A stretch of DNA of 64,000 nucleotides. It comes from Novosphingobium malaysiense. Lineage in GTDB: Bacteria; Pseudomonadota; Alphaproteobacteria; Sphingomonadales; Sphingomonadaceae. A program made the position numbers and the translations under genes. Positions 6,895 through 17,191 of this stretch are shown piece by piece (within the stretch, counting starts at the first letter, position 1; each line of letters begins with the position of its first letter). Under the pieces are notes generated by a model. It did not search any database. It saw only the letters and a list, made by a program, of their open reading frames with translations, and was not told where the DNA came from. Location: the NCBI RefSeq assembly GCF_000802225.1, contig NZ_JTDI01000003.1, forward strand, positions 806,001 to 870,000, given 5' to 3'.

Positions 6895-9204
6895 ATGCGG
6901 CAGAAGGAATTGCGGATCGCGTTAGTCTGCTACGGCGGCATCAGCCTTGCCGTCTACATGCATGGCGTGACCAAAGAGATCTGGAAGGCCATGCAGGCCA
7001 GTCGCGCCCATTGGTCCGACGAGCCCGACCCGCCCGGAAGCGCCGGGGTCTACCTGCGGCTGCTGCGCCGGCTCGAATACGGCAGCAATGTGCGCCTTCG
7101 CCTGCTCACCGACATCGTTGCCGGCGCAAGCGCGGGCGGCATCAATTCGGTGTTCCTTGCCCAGGCGATCCATTCGGGCCGTTCGCTCGAGCCGCTGACC
7201 GAGTTGTGGCTGGAATGTGCCGACGTGGATATCCTGCTCGATCCCGAGGCGCGGCCCTGGTCGCGTGCTGCAAAGTTCTGGGCCACCCCGCTTGTCACGT
7301 ATCTGTTGCACCGGCCCGGCAACGTGGTCAGCGCCAGCGTCGCGCCGGAAACGCGCGCGGAGGTCCGCGAAAAGCTTTCTCGCCTGATCCGTTCGCGGTG
7401 GTTCGAGCCGCCGTTCAGCGGGATCGGGTTCTCACGCCTCTTGTGCCGGGCATTCATGGCCATGGAAAACAGCGAGGCGCAGCGTCCTCTGCTGCCCGAA
7501 CGCCACCGGCTCGACCTTTTTGTGACGGCCACCGATTTCAAGGGCCATCTCGAGGCCCTCCACCTGCACTCGCCGCAACTGGTGCTCGAAAGCGAGCATC
7601 GCCTGACGGTCGACTTTCATGCCGCAGCACCTGCCGAAGGCGGAAATTCGCTCGCGCCGATCCCGGAGCTGGTCTTTGCCGCCCGCTCCACCGCCAGTTT
7701 TCCGGGCGCATTTCCGCCGCTCCAAGTGAGCGAGATCGACCGTCTTGTCAGCGAAAAGGAAGCCGACTGGACGGAACGCGCCGCGTTCCTCAAGCGCATC
7801 ATGCCCGAACATTTGCGCCGGGGAGAGATCGATTCGGTTTCGCTCATCGACGGTTCGGTCTTGGTCAATGCGCCGTTCTCGGATGCCATGTCCGCCCTGC
7901 GTGACCGTCCGGCGACCCGTGAAGTCGACCGGCGTTTCGTCTACATCGATCCCACGCCGGATCCGGTCGGTCCAAAGGCCCGCAAGGATACGCGCGCCCC
8001 AGGTTTCTTTTCGGTCATCCTCGGTTCGCTGTCCTCTATCCCGCGCGAGCAGCCGATCCGCGATAACCTGGAAGCGCTCGAAAGGGATTCGCGCGAGAAG
8101 GGCGCCCTGCGTTCAATCGTTCGCGCCTTGCGTCCCGAAATCGAGGAGACGGTCGAAAAGCTCTTCGGACACACCCTCTTCCTCGACCGCCCCACGCCCA
8201 AGCGGCTTGCGGCGTGGCGGACCAAGGCGCAGCAGGCCGCGCTCGAGCAGGCGGGATTTGCCTATCATGGCTACGCCCAGGTCAAGTTCAGCAGCATCGT
8301 CACGATGATGGGCCGAATGGTCATGGAGGCCGCACCGGAGCTCGGTCTGCCAAATGCCGCACCGATCCGCGAGCGGCTGTTCGCGCACCTCGAATCGATC
8401 GGCATCGACCGCATGGAAGGATTGCGCGATTCCAAGTCGCCCGCCATGATTTCCTTCTTCCGAACCCACGATCTCGCCTTCCGTATCCGCCGCCTGCGTC
8501 TGCTGGCGCGGCGCGTGACACAGGAATGGGAGAACGACGAAAGCGTGACCGAGCAGGACCGCGACGATGCACGCACGGCCATATACGGGGCGCTGTCGCT
8601 TTACGTGGACCGGGAACCCGTCGGCGCTCTGGGCGAACAGTTCCCGGACCTTGCCCGCGCCTTTTTTGAAGATCCCCAGAAGGTCATCGATACCATCGCG
8701 CAGGAGCATCGCCTGATGGAAATCGACGTCCAGGTGGATTCGATACTGGCCGAAGCCATGGCCGCCATGCCCACGGCCCTGCGCCGCCGCATGTTGCTCG
8801 CGTACCTTGGATTTCCCTTCTATGACACCGTCACATTACCGCTGCTTCGCGGTGAAGGGCTGACCGAATTCGATCCCGTACTGGTCGACCGGATTTCACC
8901 GGAGGACTGCAACGCGATCCGATCGGGCGGCGCCAGCGAAATGCTGCGCGGCACGGAGTTCTACAATTTCGGGGCGTTCTTCAGCCGGGCCTATCGTGAA
9001 AACGACTATCTCTGGGGGCGCCTGCACGGGGCCGAGCGGATGATCGACCTGATCGCGTCTGCCGTAGGGCCCGAACATTCGGTGCCGGAGCGCGATCTCA
9101 GGCAGTTCCGGCGGGAAGCGTTCCTCGCCATCCTGGAAGAGGAACGGGATCGGCTTGGAGCCGATCCCGGACTGATCGATCGTATTCTTGCAGAAGTGAC
9201 GTAA
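6895..9204 (+). CDS. Patatin-like phospholipase with DUF3376-type C-terminal region
   Basis: 769 residues from ATG at 6895; the frame is open back to 6754, but family members begin close to the KELRIALVCYGGISLAVYMHG segment. This glycine-rich segment is the oxyanion hole, GASAGG carries the nucleophile (Ser about 79) and DGSVLVNAPF holds the catalytic Asp (about 319), so the Ser-Asp dyad of an acyl hydrolase is intact. The long C-terminal half resembles the DUF3376 part of 'patatin-related protein' families. A cytoplasmic or membrane-associated lipid acyl hydrolase is likely; substrate unknown. No nucleotide cyclase gene of a CBASS system is adjacent. Confidence 0.82.
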   Translation: MRQKELRIALVCYGGISLAVYMHGVTKEIWKAMQASRAHWSDEPDPPGSAGVYLRLLRRLEYGSNVRLRLLTDIVAGASAGGINSVFLAQAIHSGRSLEPLTELWLECADVDILLDPEARPWSRAAKFWATPLVTYLLHRPGNVVSASVAPETRAEVREKLSRLIRSRWFEPPFSGIGFSRLLCRAFMAMENSEAQRPLLPERHRLDLFVTATDFKGHLEALHLHSPQLVLESEHRLTVDFHAAAPAEGGNSLAPIPELVFAARSTASFPGAFPPLQVSEIDRLVSEKEADWTERAAFLKRIMPEHLRRGEIDSVSLIDGSVLVNAPFSDAMSALRDRPATREVDRRFVYIDPTPDPVGPKARKDTRAPGFFSVILGSLSSIPREQPIRDNLEALERDSREKGALRSIVRALRPEIEETVEKLFGHTLFLDRPTPKRLAAWRTKAQQAALEQAGFAYHGYAQVKFSSIVTMMGRMVMEAAPELGLPNAAPIRERLFAHLESIGIDRMEGLRDSKSPAMISFFRTHDLAFRIRRLRLLARRVTQEWENDESVTEQDRDDARTAIYGALSLYVDREPVGALGEQFPDLARAFFEDPQKVIDTIAQEHRLMEIDVQVDSILAEAMAAMPTALRRRMLLAYLGFPFYDTVTLPLLRGEGLTEFDPVLVDRISPEDCNAIRSGGASEMLRGTEFYNFGAFFSRAYRENDYLWGRLHGAERMIDLIASAVGPEHSVPERDLRQFRREAFLAILEEERDRLGADPGLIDRILAEVT

Positions 9205-9211
9205 AACGCGT

Positions 9212-9246
9212 CCGGTTGCGCCACGGCATTCGCCGGCTCCAACCGG
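9212..9246. terminator. Possible bidirectional terminator between patatin gene and dnaJ
   Basis: CCGGTTG (9212-9218) pairs with CAACCGG (9240-9246) around a 21-nt GC-rich loop in the 50-bp gap between two convergent genes. There is no strong T-run on either side, so termination is only a guess from position. Confidence 0.3.
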
Positions 9247-9254
9247 TGTGCGCC

Positions 9255-10391
9255 CTATTCGGTGAGATCGCTCCAGGCATCCTTGATGCGATCGAAGAAG
9301 CCCTTCGATTGCGGACATTCCTCGCCGGTCTCGGTTTCCTGCAACTCGCGCAACAGTTCCTTCTGGCGCGCCGAGAGTTTGGTCGGCGTTTCCACCGTAA
9401 TCTCGATAACGAGATCTCCGCGTCCCCGGCCCTGCAAGACCGGCATGCCCGCCCCGCGCTTGCGAAGCTGCTTGCCGGACTGGATGCCGGCGGGAATGTC
9501 GAGGCTGATCATCTCCCCGTCCATGCCGGGAATCTCGATCGCCCCGCCCAGTGCCGCGGTCGTGAACGTGATCGGCACACGCGTGAGCAAGGTCGTCCCT
9601 TCGCGCTCGAACACCTTGTGGCGCTTCACGTGCAGGAAGATGTACAGGTCGCCCGGGGGCGACCCGAAAGGCCCCGCCTCACCCTTCCCGGAAAGGCGGA
9701 TGCGCGTGCCGGAATCGACGCCCGGCGGAATGTCGACCTGCAAGTCCTGCGGGGTGTCCACGCGGCCTTCGCCGCCGCACGCCCGGCAATGCTTCTCGAT
9801 GACTTCGCCGCGGCCATGACAGGTCGGGCAGGTACGCTCGACCACGAAGAAGCCCTGCTGTGCACGAACCTTGCCGTGGCCCGAACACATGGCGCACATG
9901 TGCTTGCCGGTGCCCGGTTCGGCGCCGGTACCTTCGCATGTGTCGCAAGTCTGCGAGACCTCGATCGTGATCTCGGTCTGTTTGCCGTGGAACGCATCGT
10001 CCAGGCTGATTTCCATGTCGTAGCGCAGGTCGGCGCCGCGGCGGGCCTGCTGACGCGCGCCGCCGGCACCGAAAGCGCTGCCGAAGATGGATTCGAAGAT
10101 GTCACCGATGTCGCCGAATTCGGCGCCCATCCCGCCACCGCCGGCACCGCCCATGCCCTGCTGGAAGGCAGCATGGCCATAGCGGTCGTAGGCAGCCCGC
10201 TTCTGCGGGTCCTTGAGGCAATCGTAGGCTTCGCTGATTTGCTTGAAGCGCGCTTCGGAATCGGCGCATCCGGGGTTCTTGTCCGGATGGTAGCGCATGG
10301 CGAGCTTGCGGTAGGCAGACTTGATCGTCTTGTCATCGGCGTCGCGCGAAACTTCGAGCAGTTCGTAGTAGTCTATCTCGGTAGCTGACAC
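9255..10391 (-). CDS. dnaJ: Chaperone protein DnaJ
   Basis: 378 residues, a class A J-protein that delivers substrates to DnaK and stimulates its ATPase. J domain with YHPDKN (about residues 34-39), glycine-rich linker (GMGGAGGGGMGAEFG), four zinc repeats (CDTCEGTG, CAMCSGHG, CPTCHGRG, CRACGGEG) and the C-terminal substrate domain with IPAGIQSGKQLRKRGAGMP are all present. It lies 76 bp downstream of dnaK on the same strand; the gap contains a strong hairpin, so dnaJ may be expressed at a lower level than dnaK from the same transcript. Confidence 0.97.
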   Translation of the reverse strand: MSATEIDYYELLEVSRDADDKTIKSAYRKLAMRYHPDKNPGCADSEARFKQISEAYDCLKDPQKRAAYDRYGHAAFQQGMGGAGGGGMGAEFGDIGDIFESIFGSAFGAGGARQQARRGADLRYDMEISLDDAFHGKQTEITIEVSQTCDTCEGTGAEPGTGKHMCAMCSGHGKVRAQQGFFVVERTCPTCHGRGEVIEKHCRACGGEGRVDTPQDLQVDIPPGVDSGTRIRLSGKGEAGPFGSPPGDLYIFLHVKRHKVFEREGTTLLTRVPITFTTAALGGAIEIPGMDGEMISLDIPAGIQSGKQLRKRGAGMPVLQGRGRGDLVIEITVETPTKLSARQKELLRELQETETGEECPQSKGFFDRIKDAWSDLTE

Positions 10392-10416
10392 GTAGTATCC
10401 CCCGTAGATAACCTAA

Positions 10417-10447
10417 CCGCCACCGGCGCAATCGGCACCGGTGGCGG
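10417..10447. other. dnaK-dnaJ intergenic hairpin
   Basis: CCGCCACCGG (10417-10426) and CCGGTGGCGG (10438-10447) form a perfect 10-bp stem with an 11-nt loop. On the minus strand it is followed by GTTAGGTTATC, not a T-run. It may be a partial terminator or an mRNA 3'-end stabiliser setting the dnaK to dnaJ ratio. Confidence 0.6.
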
Positions 10448-10467
10448 CACGGTTTTCATCAGGACGT

Positions 10468-12381
<1,914 letters not shown>

Positions 12382-12484
12382 TATCCCCAATCCTCACGTC
12401 AGTGGTTGACACCGCACGGATCGCCTCCCCCGAAAGGCAAGGCGGCTTGTGCGGCTCGATGACGTTCCAAGTCGTCGAAGCGCG

Positions 12485-12512
12485 ATATAGGAGCGGTTTC
12501 GCTTGGAACAAG
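12485..12512 (-). promoter_or_regulatory. RpoH (sigma-32)-type promoter of dnaK
   Basis: Read on the minus strand: CTTG (-35 core) then exactly 17 bp then CCTATAT (-10 core), fitting the alphaproteobacterial RpoH pattern CTTG-N17-CYTATNT. The transcript would start near 12478, giving an untranslated leader of roughly 100 nt before dnaK. No CIRCE inverted repeat (TTAGCACTC-N9-GAGTGCTAA) is present here, so heat control would be by RpoH, not HrcA. Confidence 0.65.
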
Positions 12513-12574
12513 AGCAGCAAGGTGGCATTAGGCTCGCGAATTTTCACAAGTCTCAGTTCGGGGAATTTTCGGTC

Positions 12575-13081
12575 GTGAAATCGTTCAATACGCTTGCTTT
12601 TCTAACCGGCGCCGCTGCCCTGGCATTGTTGAGCGCATGCCAGCAGGCCGAAACGCCGGCGCCTGAATCGTCCGCGACCGAGTCCAACGGCCCCGATGCC
12701 AAGCCCGGCATCTCCGCCAGCCAGGGCCGATTGGTCCTGCCGGTCGTGGCGGGGCGCCCGGCGGCCGTCTATTTTTCTGTCCGCAACGACGGCCCGCAGG
12801 CGGCAACGATCGCGGGCGTTTACGTCGAAGGCTCCGGCAAGGCGGAAATGCACAAGACAGAAGGCGGCTCGATGAGCGCGGTGGATGCCGTGGAGATCGC
12901 CCCGGGCGAAACGATCGCATTCGAACCCGGCGGATATCATGTCATGGCCTTCGACCTGGCCGATACCCTGAAGGCCGGCAACGCCACCGAACTGACCCTG
13001 ACATTCTCCGGCGGCGACAAGCTGTCCATGCCGCTGCACATCGAGACGATGGGCGATGCCATGAACGGGGGGCATCACTGA
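12575..13081 (+). CDS. PCuAC-type periplasmic copper chaperone lipoprotein
   Basis: 168 residues from GTG at 12575, ten bases after a GGGGAA ribosome binding site. The signal peptide MKSFNTLAFLTGAAALALLS ends in a lipobox (LLSAC), so the protein should be lipid-anchored in the envelope. The PCuAC copper-binding signature is visible as AEMHKT...GGSM...GGYHVMAF, that is M-H, a methionine, then H-x-M. Family members deliver Cu(I) to cytochrome oxidase assembly. A second HH at the C-terminus may also bind metal. It is divergent from dnaK and immediately precedes the HExxH gene. Confidence 0.85.
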   Translation: MKSFNTLAFLTGAAALALLSACQQAETPAPESSATESNGPDAKPGISASQGRLVLPVVAGRPAAVYFSVRNDGPQAATIAGVYVEGSGKAEMHKTEGGSMSAVDAVEIAPGETIAFEPGGYHVMAFDLADTLKAGNATELTLTFSGGDKLSMPLHIETMGDAMNGGHH

Positions 13082-13149
13082 GAGGCGGCGCCCCGCACGA
13101 TTGCCCGCCCGGGGGCGAGCGGAAGCTGACAACCGGCGAAACCGCCCTC

Positions 13150-13590
13150 GTGCGATCGATATTCGGCGATGCGATCGATCCAGGGCCGGTCCGTATCCGC
13201 CGGCAGCGCTGGTTTCCGTTCCAACCTGTAAACACGGTCATGGCGCCGTGCGGCCATCTGCATTTCCACCCCGCCTCACCGACCTACCGGGACGATTTCT
13301 CGATTCATGCGCCCGGATTGCAGGGCCTCTTCATTCACGAGATGACGCATGTCTGGCAGACCCAAAACAAGGGCCTTCTGTATCTGCCGCTGATGCGTCA
13401 TCCATTCTGCCGTTACGATTATACCTTGCGTGAAGCCTGGTCGTTCGAGCGCTACGGCATCGAACAGCAGGCGGAAATCGTGCGCCATGCCTTCATGCTG
13501 ATGCAAGGATGGCGGGTTCCGCACGCTGCCGCGCTGGACCGGTACCTTGCATTGCTGCCCTTCACGCCTGCGCATCCGGAAACGGCATAG
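13150..13590 (+). CDS. 'Vgr-related' conserved protein with HExxH motif; true start probably upstream
   Basis: 146 residues from GTG at 13150. The core motif FIHEMTHVWQTQ has the HExxH pattern of zinc metallopeptidases, followed by LPLMRHPFCRYDY and GIEQQAEIVRHAF, where a glutamate could be a third ligand. Sphingomonads commonly carry this family under the misleading name 'vgr related protein'. The frame stays open upstream to the preceding gene's stop and encodes ERKLTTGETAL, which resembles the usual N-terminus (RPLTxGE) of relatives; the only in-frame candidate starts there are CTG at 13126 and CTG at 13078 (the latter preceded by GGGGGG). No signal peptide is seen. Function unknown. Confidence 0.7.
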   Translation: MRSIFGDAIDPGPVRIRRQRWFPFQPVNTVMAPCGHLHFHPASPTYRDDFSIHAPGLQGLFIHEMTHVWQTQNKGLLYLPLMRHPFCRYDYTLREAWSFERYGIEQQAEIVRHAFMLMQGWRVPHAAALDRYLALLPFTPAHPETA

Positions 13591-13595
13591 AAAAA

Positions 13596-13623
13596 GGCGC
13601 GGGAATTGGCTCCCGCGCCCTTT
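13596..13623. terminator. Bidirectional intrinsic terminator
   Basis: GGCGCGGGA (13596-13604) pairs perfectly with TCCCGCGCC (13611-13619) across a 6-nt loop. The plus strand continues CTTTCG; the minus strand reads into TTTTT (from the five A at 13591-13595). It lies between the convergent HExxH and glycine-zipper genes and fits termination of both. Confidence 0.8.
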
Positions 13624-13647
13624 CGTTGGGTCCGCCGGATCGCGCGA

Positions 13648-13905
13648 TCAGCAGTCGCGGTCCCAATAGCGGTTGCCGTTGGCATCGTAGCGATAGCAGC
13701 CCTTGTCCTTGTCGACCTGCGAGCCGACAGCAGCGCCAGCCGCTGCGCCCACGGCGGCACCGGTGCCGACATCGCCACCCGTCACGGCGCCTACACCTGC
13801 ACCCAGGGCGCCGCCTGCCAGGGCGCCTTCGCCTGCATAGTTGCTGGCGCAGCCCGCGACGCTGAAGGCACCGGCTGCGAGAATGGGCAGAATATACTTG
13901 CGCAT
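13648..13905 (-). CDS. Small glycine-zipper lipoprotein
   Basis: 85 residues from ATG at 13905, preceded by GGAGAA. The signal peptide MRKYILPILAAGAFSVAGC ends in a lipobox (VAGC). The mature part is a glycine-zipper run (about residues 27-60) of small residues such as GGALGAGVGAVTGG, which in this class packs as a helical hairpin in the outer membrane, and it ends with a YRYDANGNRYWDRDC tail. Function is unknown; such proteins resemble SlyB/osmotically inducible lipoproteins only in the zipper. Confidence 0.8.
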   Translation of the reverse strand: MRKYILPILAAGAFSVAGCASNYAGEGALAGGALGAGVGAVTGGDVGTGAAVGAAAGAAVGSQVDKDKGCYRYDANGNRYWDRDC

Positions 13906-13989
13906 CGCACTTCTCCGATAAAACTCTGGATCTGCCAGAAACAACGGAGGTACGCGGAGCAAGTTCCGATAAAATGGCACGGATCGTCT

Positions 13990-14023
13990 ACGGCCTGCAT
14001 CCGGTCGTCCCGGCGCAGGCCGT
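13990..14023. terminator. Hairpin downstream of grpE
   Basis: ACGGCCTGC (13990-13998) pairs with GCAGGCCGT (14015-14023), with an extra CCGG/CCGG pairing inside the loop. It begins 12 bp after the grpE stop. The minus strand has no T-run after the stem, so it is a terminator or 3'-end hairpin of uncertain strength. Confidence 0.45.
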
Positions 14024-14035
14024 AAAAAGACGATA

Positions 14036-14611
14036 TCAGTCCGGCTTCTTGGCCACGGCGACCATGGCCGGACGCAGCAGGCGGTCCTTGATCATGTAAC
14101 CGGCCTGCATTTCCTGCACCACCGTGCCCGGCTCGGCATCTGCCGAGGGAACTTCGATCATCGCCTGGTGCTGGTTGGGGTCGAGCGGAAGGCCCATCGC
14201 CGCCACACGGGTGATGCCGTGCGAGGTGAACACCTTGTCGATCTCGCGCGCAGTGGCTTCGATGCCGGCCACGAGCCCCTTCATCTTCTCGTCCTCGCGC
14301 ATGTCGTCCGGTATGGCGGACAGAGCCCGGGAGAGGTTGTCCGCCACGGACAGGATGTCGCGCGCAAAGGACGTTGCCGCGTACGCACGGGTATCGGCGA
14401 CGTCCTTTTCCAGGCGCCGACGCACGTTCTGCGTTTCGGCACGCGCATAGAGCGCGTCCTGCTTGGCGGTTTCCAACTCCTCGCGCAATTTCGCGAGATC
14501 GTCATTTTCGTCGTTCTTGTCGAGCATTCCTTCGGGTACGCCCTTCAGTTCTTCGGCCACGGCTGCGTCCACCGTCACGTCTTCGGGCGGCTGCGTCTTG
14601 TCGTCGGTCAT
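14036..14611 (-). CDS. grpE: Nucleotide exchange factor GrpE
   Basis: 191 residues from ATG at 14611. GrpE dimers release ADP from DnaK. A long N-terminal coiled coil (about residues 45-110, [33 protein letters not shown] in pieces) precedes the beta-wing with [18 protein letters not shown] and the conserved [18 protein letters not shown]. It starts 16 bp after hrcA and is cotranscribed with it, the usual alphaproteobacterial hrcA-grpE pair. Its partner genes dnaK and dnaJ lie just to the left on the same strand but are not in this operon. Confidence 0.96.
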   Translation of the reverse strand: MTDDKTQPPEDVTVDAAVAEELKGVPEGMLDKNDENDDLAKLREELETAKQDALYARAETQNVRRRLEKDVADTRAYAATSFARDILSVADNLSRALSAIPDDMREDEKMKGLVAGIEATAREIDKVFTSHGITRVAAMGLPLDPNQHQAMIEVPSADAEPGTVVQEMQAGYMIKDRLLRPAMVAVAKKPD

Positions 14612-14627
14612 TCTAATCAGGTTCCAG

Positions 14628-15677
14628 CTATCCGATAAGCTTGCCCAAGCTCTGGGCGGTAAAATCCACCATGGGGACGACCCGCGCATAATTCAACCGC
14701 GTGGGCCCGATAACCCCCACAACTCCCACAACCCTGCCCTCACGATCCCGATAAGGCGATGCGATCACCGACGAGCCGGACAGCGCGAAAAGCCGGTTCT
14801 CGGACCCAATGAAGATGCGGGTGGACTTCGCTTCGCGCGCCATGTCGAGCAGATCGGCAACCGATTGCTTGCTTTCGAGATCGTCGAGCAGCGAACGAAT
14901 CCGCTCGAGGTCCGATACCGCCGCCTCGTCAAGCAGGTTGGCCTGCCCGCGCACGATGAGAACCGGCCGCTGCAGGGCATCCTCGCTCCAGACCGCAAGG
15001 CCGCGTTCGACGAGATCGCGGCTCGCATCGTCGAGCGCCGATTTCCCCGAGGCAATCTCGGCATGCATCGTCCGGGCAGCCTCTGCGAGAGTCCGTCCGG
15101 CAAGGCGTGCCGAAATGTAATTCGAAGCCTCCTCGAGCGCATTGGAAGGCAGGCTTTGCGGCAGATCCACCACCCGATTCTCCACGGCGCCGTCGGCGCC
15201 GACCAGTACGGCGAGAGCCCGATCGGGCGAGAGCGGCACCAGTTGCAGGTTCGTCAGGCGCGGCTCGCGCTTCGGAACCATCACCACGCCGGCGCCCGAG
15301 GAAAGATTGGACAGCAGCGAACTAGTCGCCTCGAGGGCAGCCTCGATCGGGCCCGGCGTGGAGATGTGGCTCTCGATCACGGCGCGTTCCTCGGCCGTCG
15401 GCTCCGCCACCTGCATGATCCCGTCCACGAAGAGCCTGAGCCCCGCTTCGGTTGGGAGGCGTCCGGCGCTGGTGTGCGGGGCGGCGAGCAGCCCCTGCGA
15501 TTCGAGATCGGCCAGCACGGAGCGAATCGAAGCCGAGGACAGATTGACCCCGCCCTGACCCGCAAGTGCCTTCGATCCCACCGGAGCGCCGGTATTCAGG
15601 TATCCTTCGACCACAAGCCGAAAGATTTCGCGCGCACGGGAGGTCATTTCTGTGATCGGCGGATTGGGCATAGCCAA
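14628..15677 (-). CDS. hrcA: Heat-inducible transcription repressor HrcA
   Basis: 349 residues. HrcA binds CIRCE operators, classically upstream of groESL, and needs GroEL for activity. The N-terminal winged helix (about residues 10-85) shows [32 protein letters not shown] and [14 protein letters not shown]; the C-terminal domain includes RIFIGSEN and [22 protein letters not shown]. No CIRCE element is visible at dnaK or upstream of hrcA, so its main target (groESL) must lie outside the window. The start at 15677 is one of a few in-frame choices (an ATG two codons downstream is another). Confidence 0.95.
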   Translation of the reverse strand: MAMPNPPITEMTSRAREIFRLVVEGYLNTGAPVGSKALAGQGGVNLSSASIRSVLADLESQGLLAAPHTSAGRLPTEAGLRLFVDGIMQVAEPTAEERAVIESHISTPGPIEAALEATSSLLSNLSSGAGVVMVPKREPRLTNLQLVPLSPDRALAVLVGADGAVENRVVDLPQSLPSNALEEASNYISARLAGRTLAEAARTMHAEIASGKSALDDASRDLVERGLAVWSEDALQRPVLIVRGQANLLDEAAVSDLERIRSLLDDLESKQSVADLLDMAREAKSTRIFIGSENRLFALSGSSVIASPYRDREGRVVGVVGVIGPTRLNYARVVPMVDFTAQSLGKLIG

Positions 15678-15767
15678 TGCAATTTAGGCAATGGGCTTGC
15701 AGCCTCAAGCCTTATGCGCGAAGGGGCGCGCAATATAGCGGATCACACATTCAAACGAGGAATTCCC

Positions 15768-16484
15768 ATGCGACCTTCCGGCCGTGCCCCCGACGAAATG
15801 CGGGCCATCGACATCCAGACCGGCTTCACCAAGCACGCCGAAGGTTCCGTCCTGATTTCCTTTGGCGATACCCGCGTGCTCGTCACGGCCTCCGTCGAAG
15901 AAAAGGTCCCCCCGTTTCTGCGCGGTAAGGGTGAAGGCTGGGTCACCGCCGAATACTCGATGCTCCCGCGCGCCACGCACACACGCGGTTCGCGTGAAGC
16001 GGCCAAGGGCAAGCAGTCCGGCCGGACGCAGGAAATACAGCGCCTGATCGGCCGCTCGCTGCGCGCCGTGGTCGACATGAAGAAGCTGGGCGAGCGCCAG
16101 ATCGTGCTCGACTGCGACGTCCTGCAGGCCGACGGCGGCACCCGCACCGCGTCGATCTCGGGCGCTTGGGTCGCCTTGCGCCTTGCCGTCGACAAGCTGA
16201 TGGCCGAGGGCAAGATCACGCAGGACCCCATCGAAAGCCGCGTCGCCGCGATTTCCTGCGGAATTCACGAAGGCACCCCCGTGCTCGACCTCGACTACAT
16301 CGAGGACAGTGCGGCAGATGCCGATGCCAACTTCGTGCTGATCGAGGGCGGCAAGATCGCCGAAGCGCAGGCGACGGCCGAAGGCGCCTGCTACGATGAG
16401 GAAGGCCTGCTGCGCCTGCTGCGCCTGGCCCGCATCGGCTGCGAGCGCATCTTTGCCGAACAGGCGAAGGCGACCGGGCGCTGA
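15768..16484 (+). CDS. rph: Ribonuclease PH
   Basis: 238 residues from ATG at 15768, preceded by GAGGAA. RNase PH is a phosphorolytic 3'-5' exonuclease that trims tRNA 3' ends, acting as a hexamer. [24 protein letters not shown] (substrate-binding arginines), [19 protein letters not shown] and [20 protein letters not shown] residues are all normal for the family. The frame is open far upstream, but that part is antisense to hrcA and not coding. It heads rph-rdgB-hemW-xerC. Confidence 0.97.
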   Translation: MRPSGRAPDEMRAIDIQTGFTKHAEGSVLISFGDTRVLVTASVEEKVPPFLRGKGEGWVTAEYSMLPRATHTRGSREAAKGKQSGRTQEIQRLIGRSLRAVVDMKKLGERQIVLDCDVLQADGGTRTASISGAWVALRLAVDKLMAEGKITQDPIESRVAAISCGIHEGTPVLDLDYIEDSAADADANFVLIEGGKIAEAQATAEGACYDEEGLLRLLRLARIGCERIFAEQAKATGR

Positions 16485-16503
16485 GCCCAATCACAGGATA
16501 AAA

Positions 16504-16519
16504 GCCTCCCCGTGGAGGC
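16504..16519. other. rph-rdgB intercistronic hairpin
   Basis: GCCTCC-CCGT-GGAGGC is a perfect 6-bp stem with a tetraloop just after rph, preceded by four A. The plus strand has no T-run, so cotranscription of rph and rdgB is still expected. Confidence 0.4.
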
Positions 16520-16550
16520 GATGACGAGTGAACCGTACAAGGAGCGAGTC

Positions 16551-17180
16551 ATGACCCGCAAGATCGACAGCAAGCGCCTGGTCATTGCCACGCACAACGC
16601 AGGCAAGCTCAAGGAGATCTCCGCCCTGCTCGCTCCTTACGGAATCGAATGCCTTTCCGCCGGCCAACTCGGATTGCCCGAGCCGGAGGAAACCGGAACG
16701 ACCTTTGTCGAAAACGCACTGATCAAGGCCCATGCCGCCGCGAAAGCAGCCCAGCTGCCGGCGCTGGCCGACGACAGCGGTCTGTCCGTGGCGGCACTGG
16801 ACGGGCGCCCCGGCGTCTACACCGCCGACTGGGCGGAGCGGCAGTGGTTCGAAGGACCTGCGGGCCGGGACTGGTACATGGCGATGGGCAAGGTCGAAGG
16901 CCTGTTGTGCGAACAGGGCCCGGACGTCGCGCGTTCGTGCTGGTTCTCCTGCGTTCTCGCCATCGCCTGGCCGGAAGGGGACGAGGCCGTCTACGAAGGC
17001 CGGGTGAACGGCACGTTTTCCTGGCCGCCGCGTGGCACGATGGGCTTCGGTTATGACCCCGTATTCGTGCCCGAAGGCCGCGAGATGACGTTCGCCCAGC
17101 TCGATCCGGAGGAAAAGCACCGTATCAGCCACCGCGCCGATGCCTTCGCGAAACTGGTCGCGGAGCAGTTTGGCGGCTAG
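16551..17180 (+). CDS. rdgB: RdgB/HAM1 non-canonical purine NTP pyrophosphatase
   Basis: 209 residues from ATG at 16551 with the ribosome binding site AAGGAG. It hydrolyses (d)ITP and XTP to monophosphates, cleaning the nucleotide pool. ATHNAGKLKEI (N-terminal substrate loop), FVENALIKAHAA, ALADDSGLSVAALDGRPGVYTA and the C-terminal GTMGFGYDPVF with KHRISHRADA mark the active site. A segment of about 12 extra residues near EGPAGRDWYMAMGK makes it slightly longer than the E. coli enzyme. It is followed 11 bp later by hemW. Confidence 0.96.
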   Translation: MTRKIDSKRLVIATHNAGKLKEISALLAPYGIECLSAGQLGLPEPEETGTTFVENALIKAHAAAKAAQLPALADDSGLSVAALDGRPGVYTADWAERQWFEGPAGRDWYMAMGKVEGLLCEQGPDVARSCWFSCVLAIAWPEGDEAVYEGRVNGTFSWPPRGTMGFGYDPVFVPEGREMTFAQLDPEEKHRISHRADAFAKLVAEQFGG

Positions 17181-17191
17181 ACTAGAGGCCC

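Noticed and set aside
6895..9204. Patatin gene as a CBASS anti-phage effector
   Set aside because: No cGAS/DncV-type cyclase, HORMA or JAB gene is adjacent; the neighbours are housekeeping.
12382..12574. CIRCE operator upstream of dnaK
   Set aside because: No TTAGCACTC-N9-GAGTGCTAA-like repeat is present; only an RpoH-type promoter was found.
14463..15767. Long in-frame extension upstream of rph
   Set aside because: It is antisense to hrcA; rph has its own ATG with a GAGGAA site at 15768.
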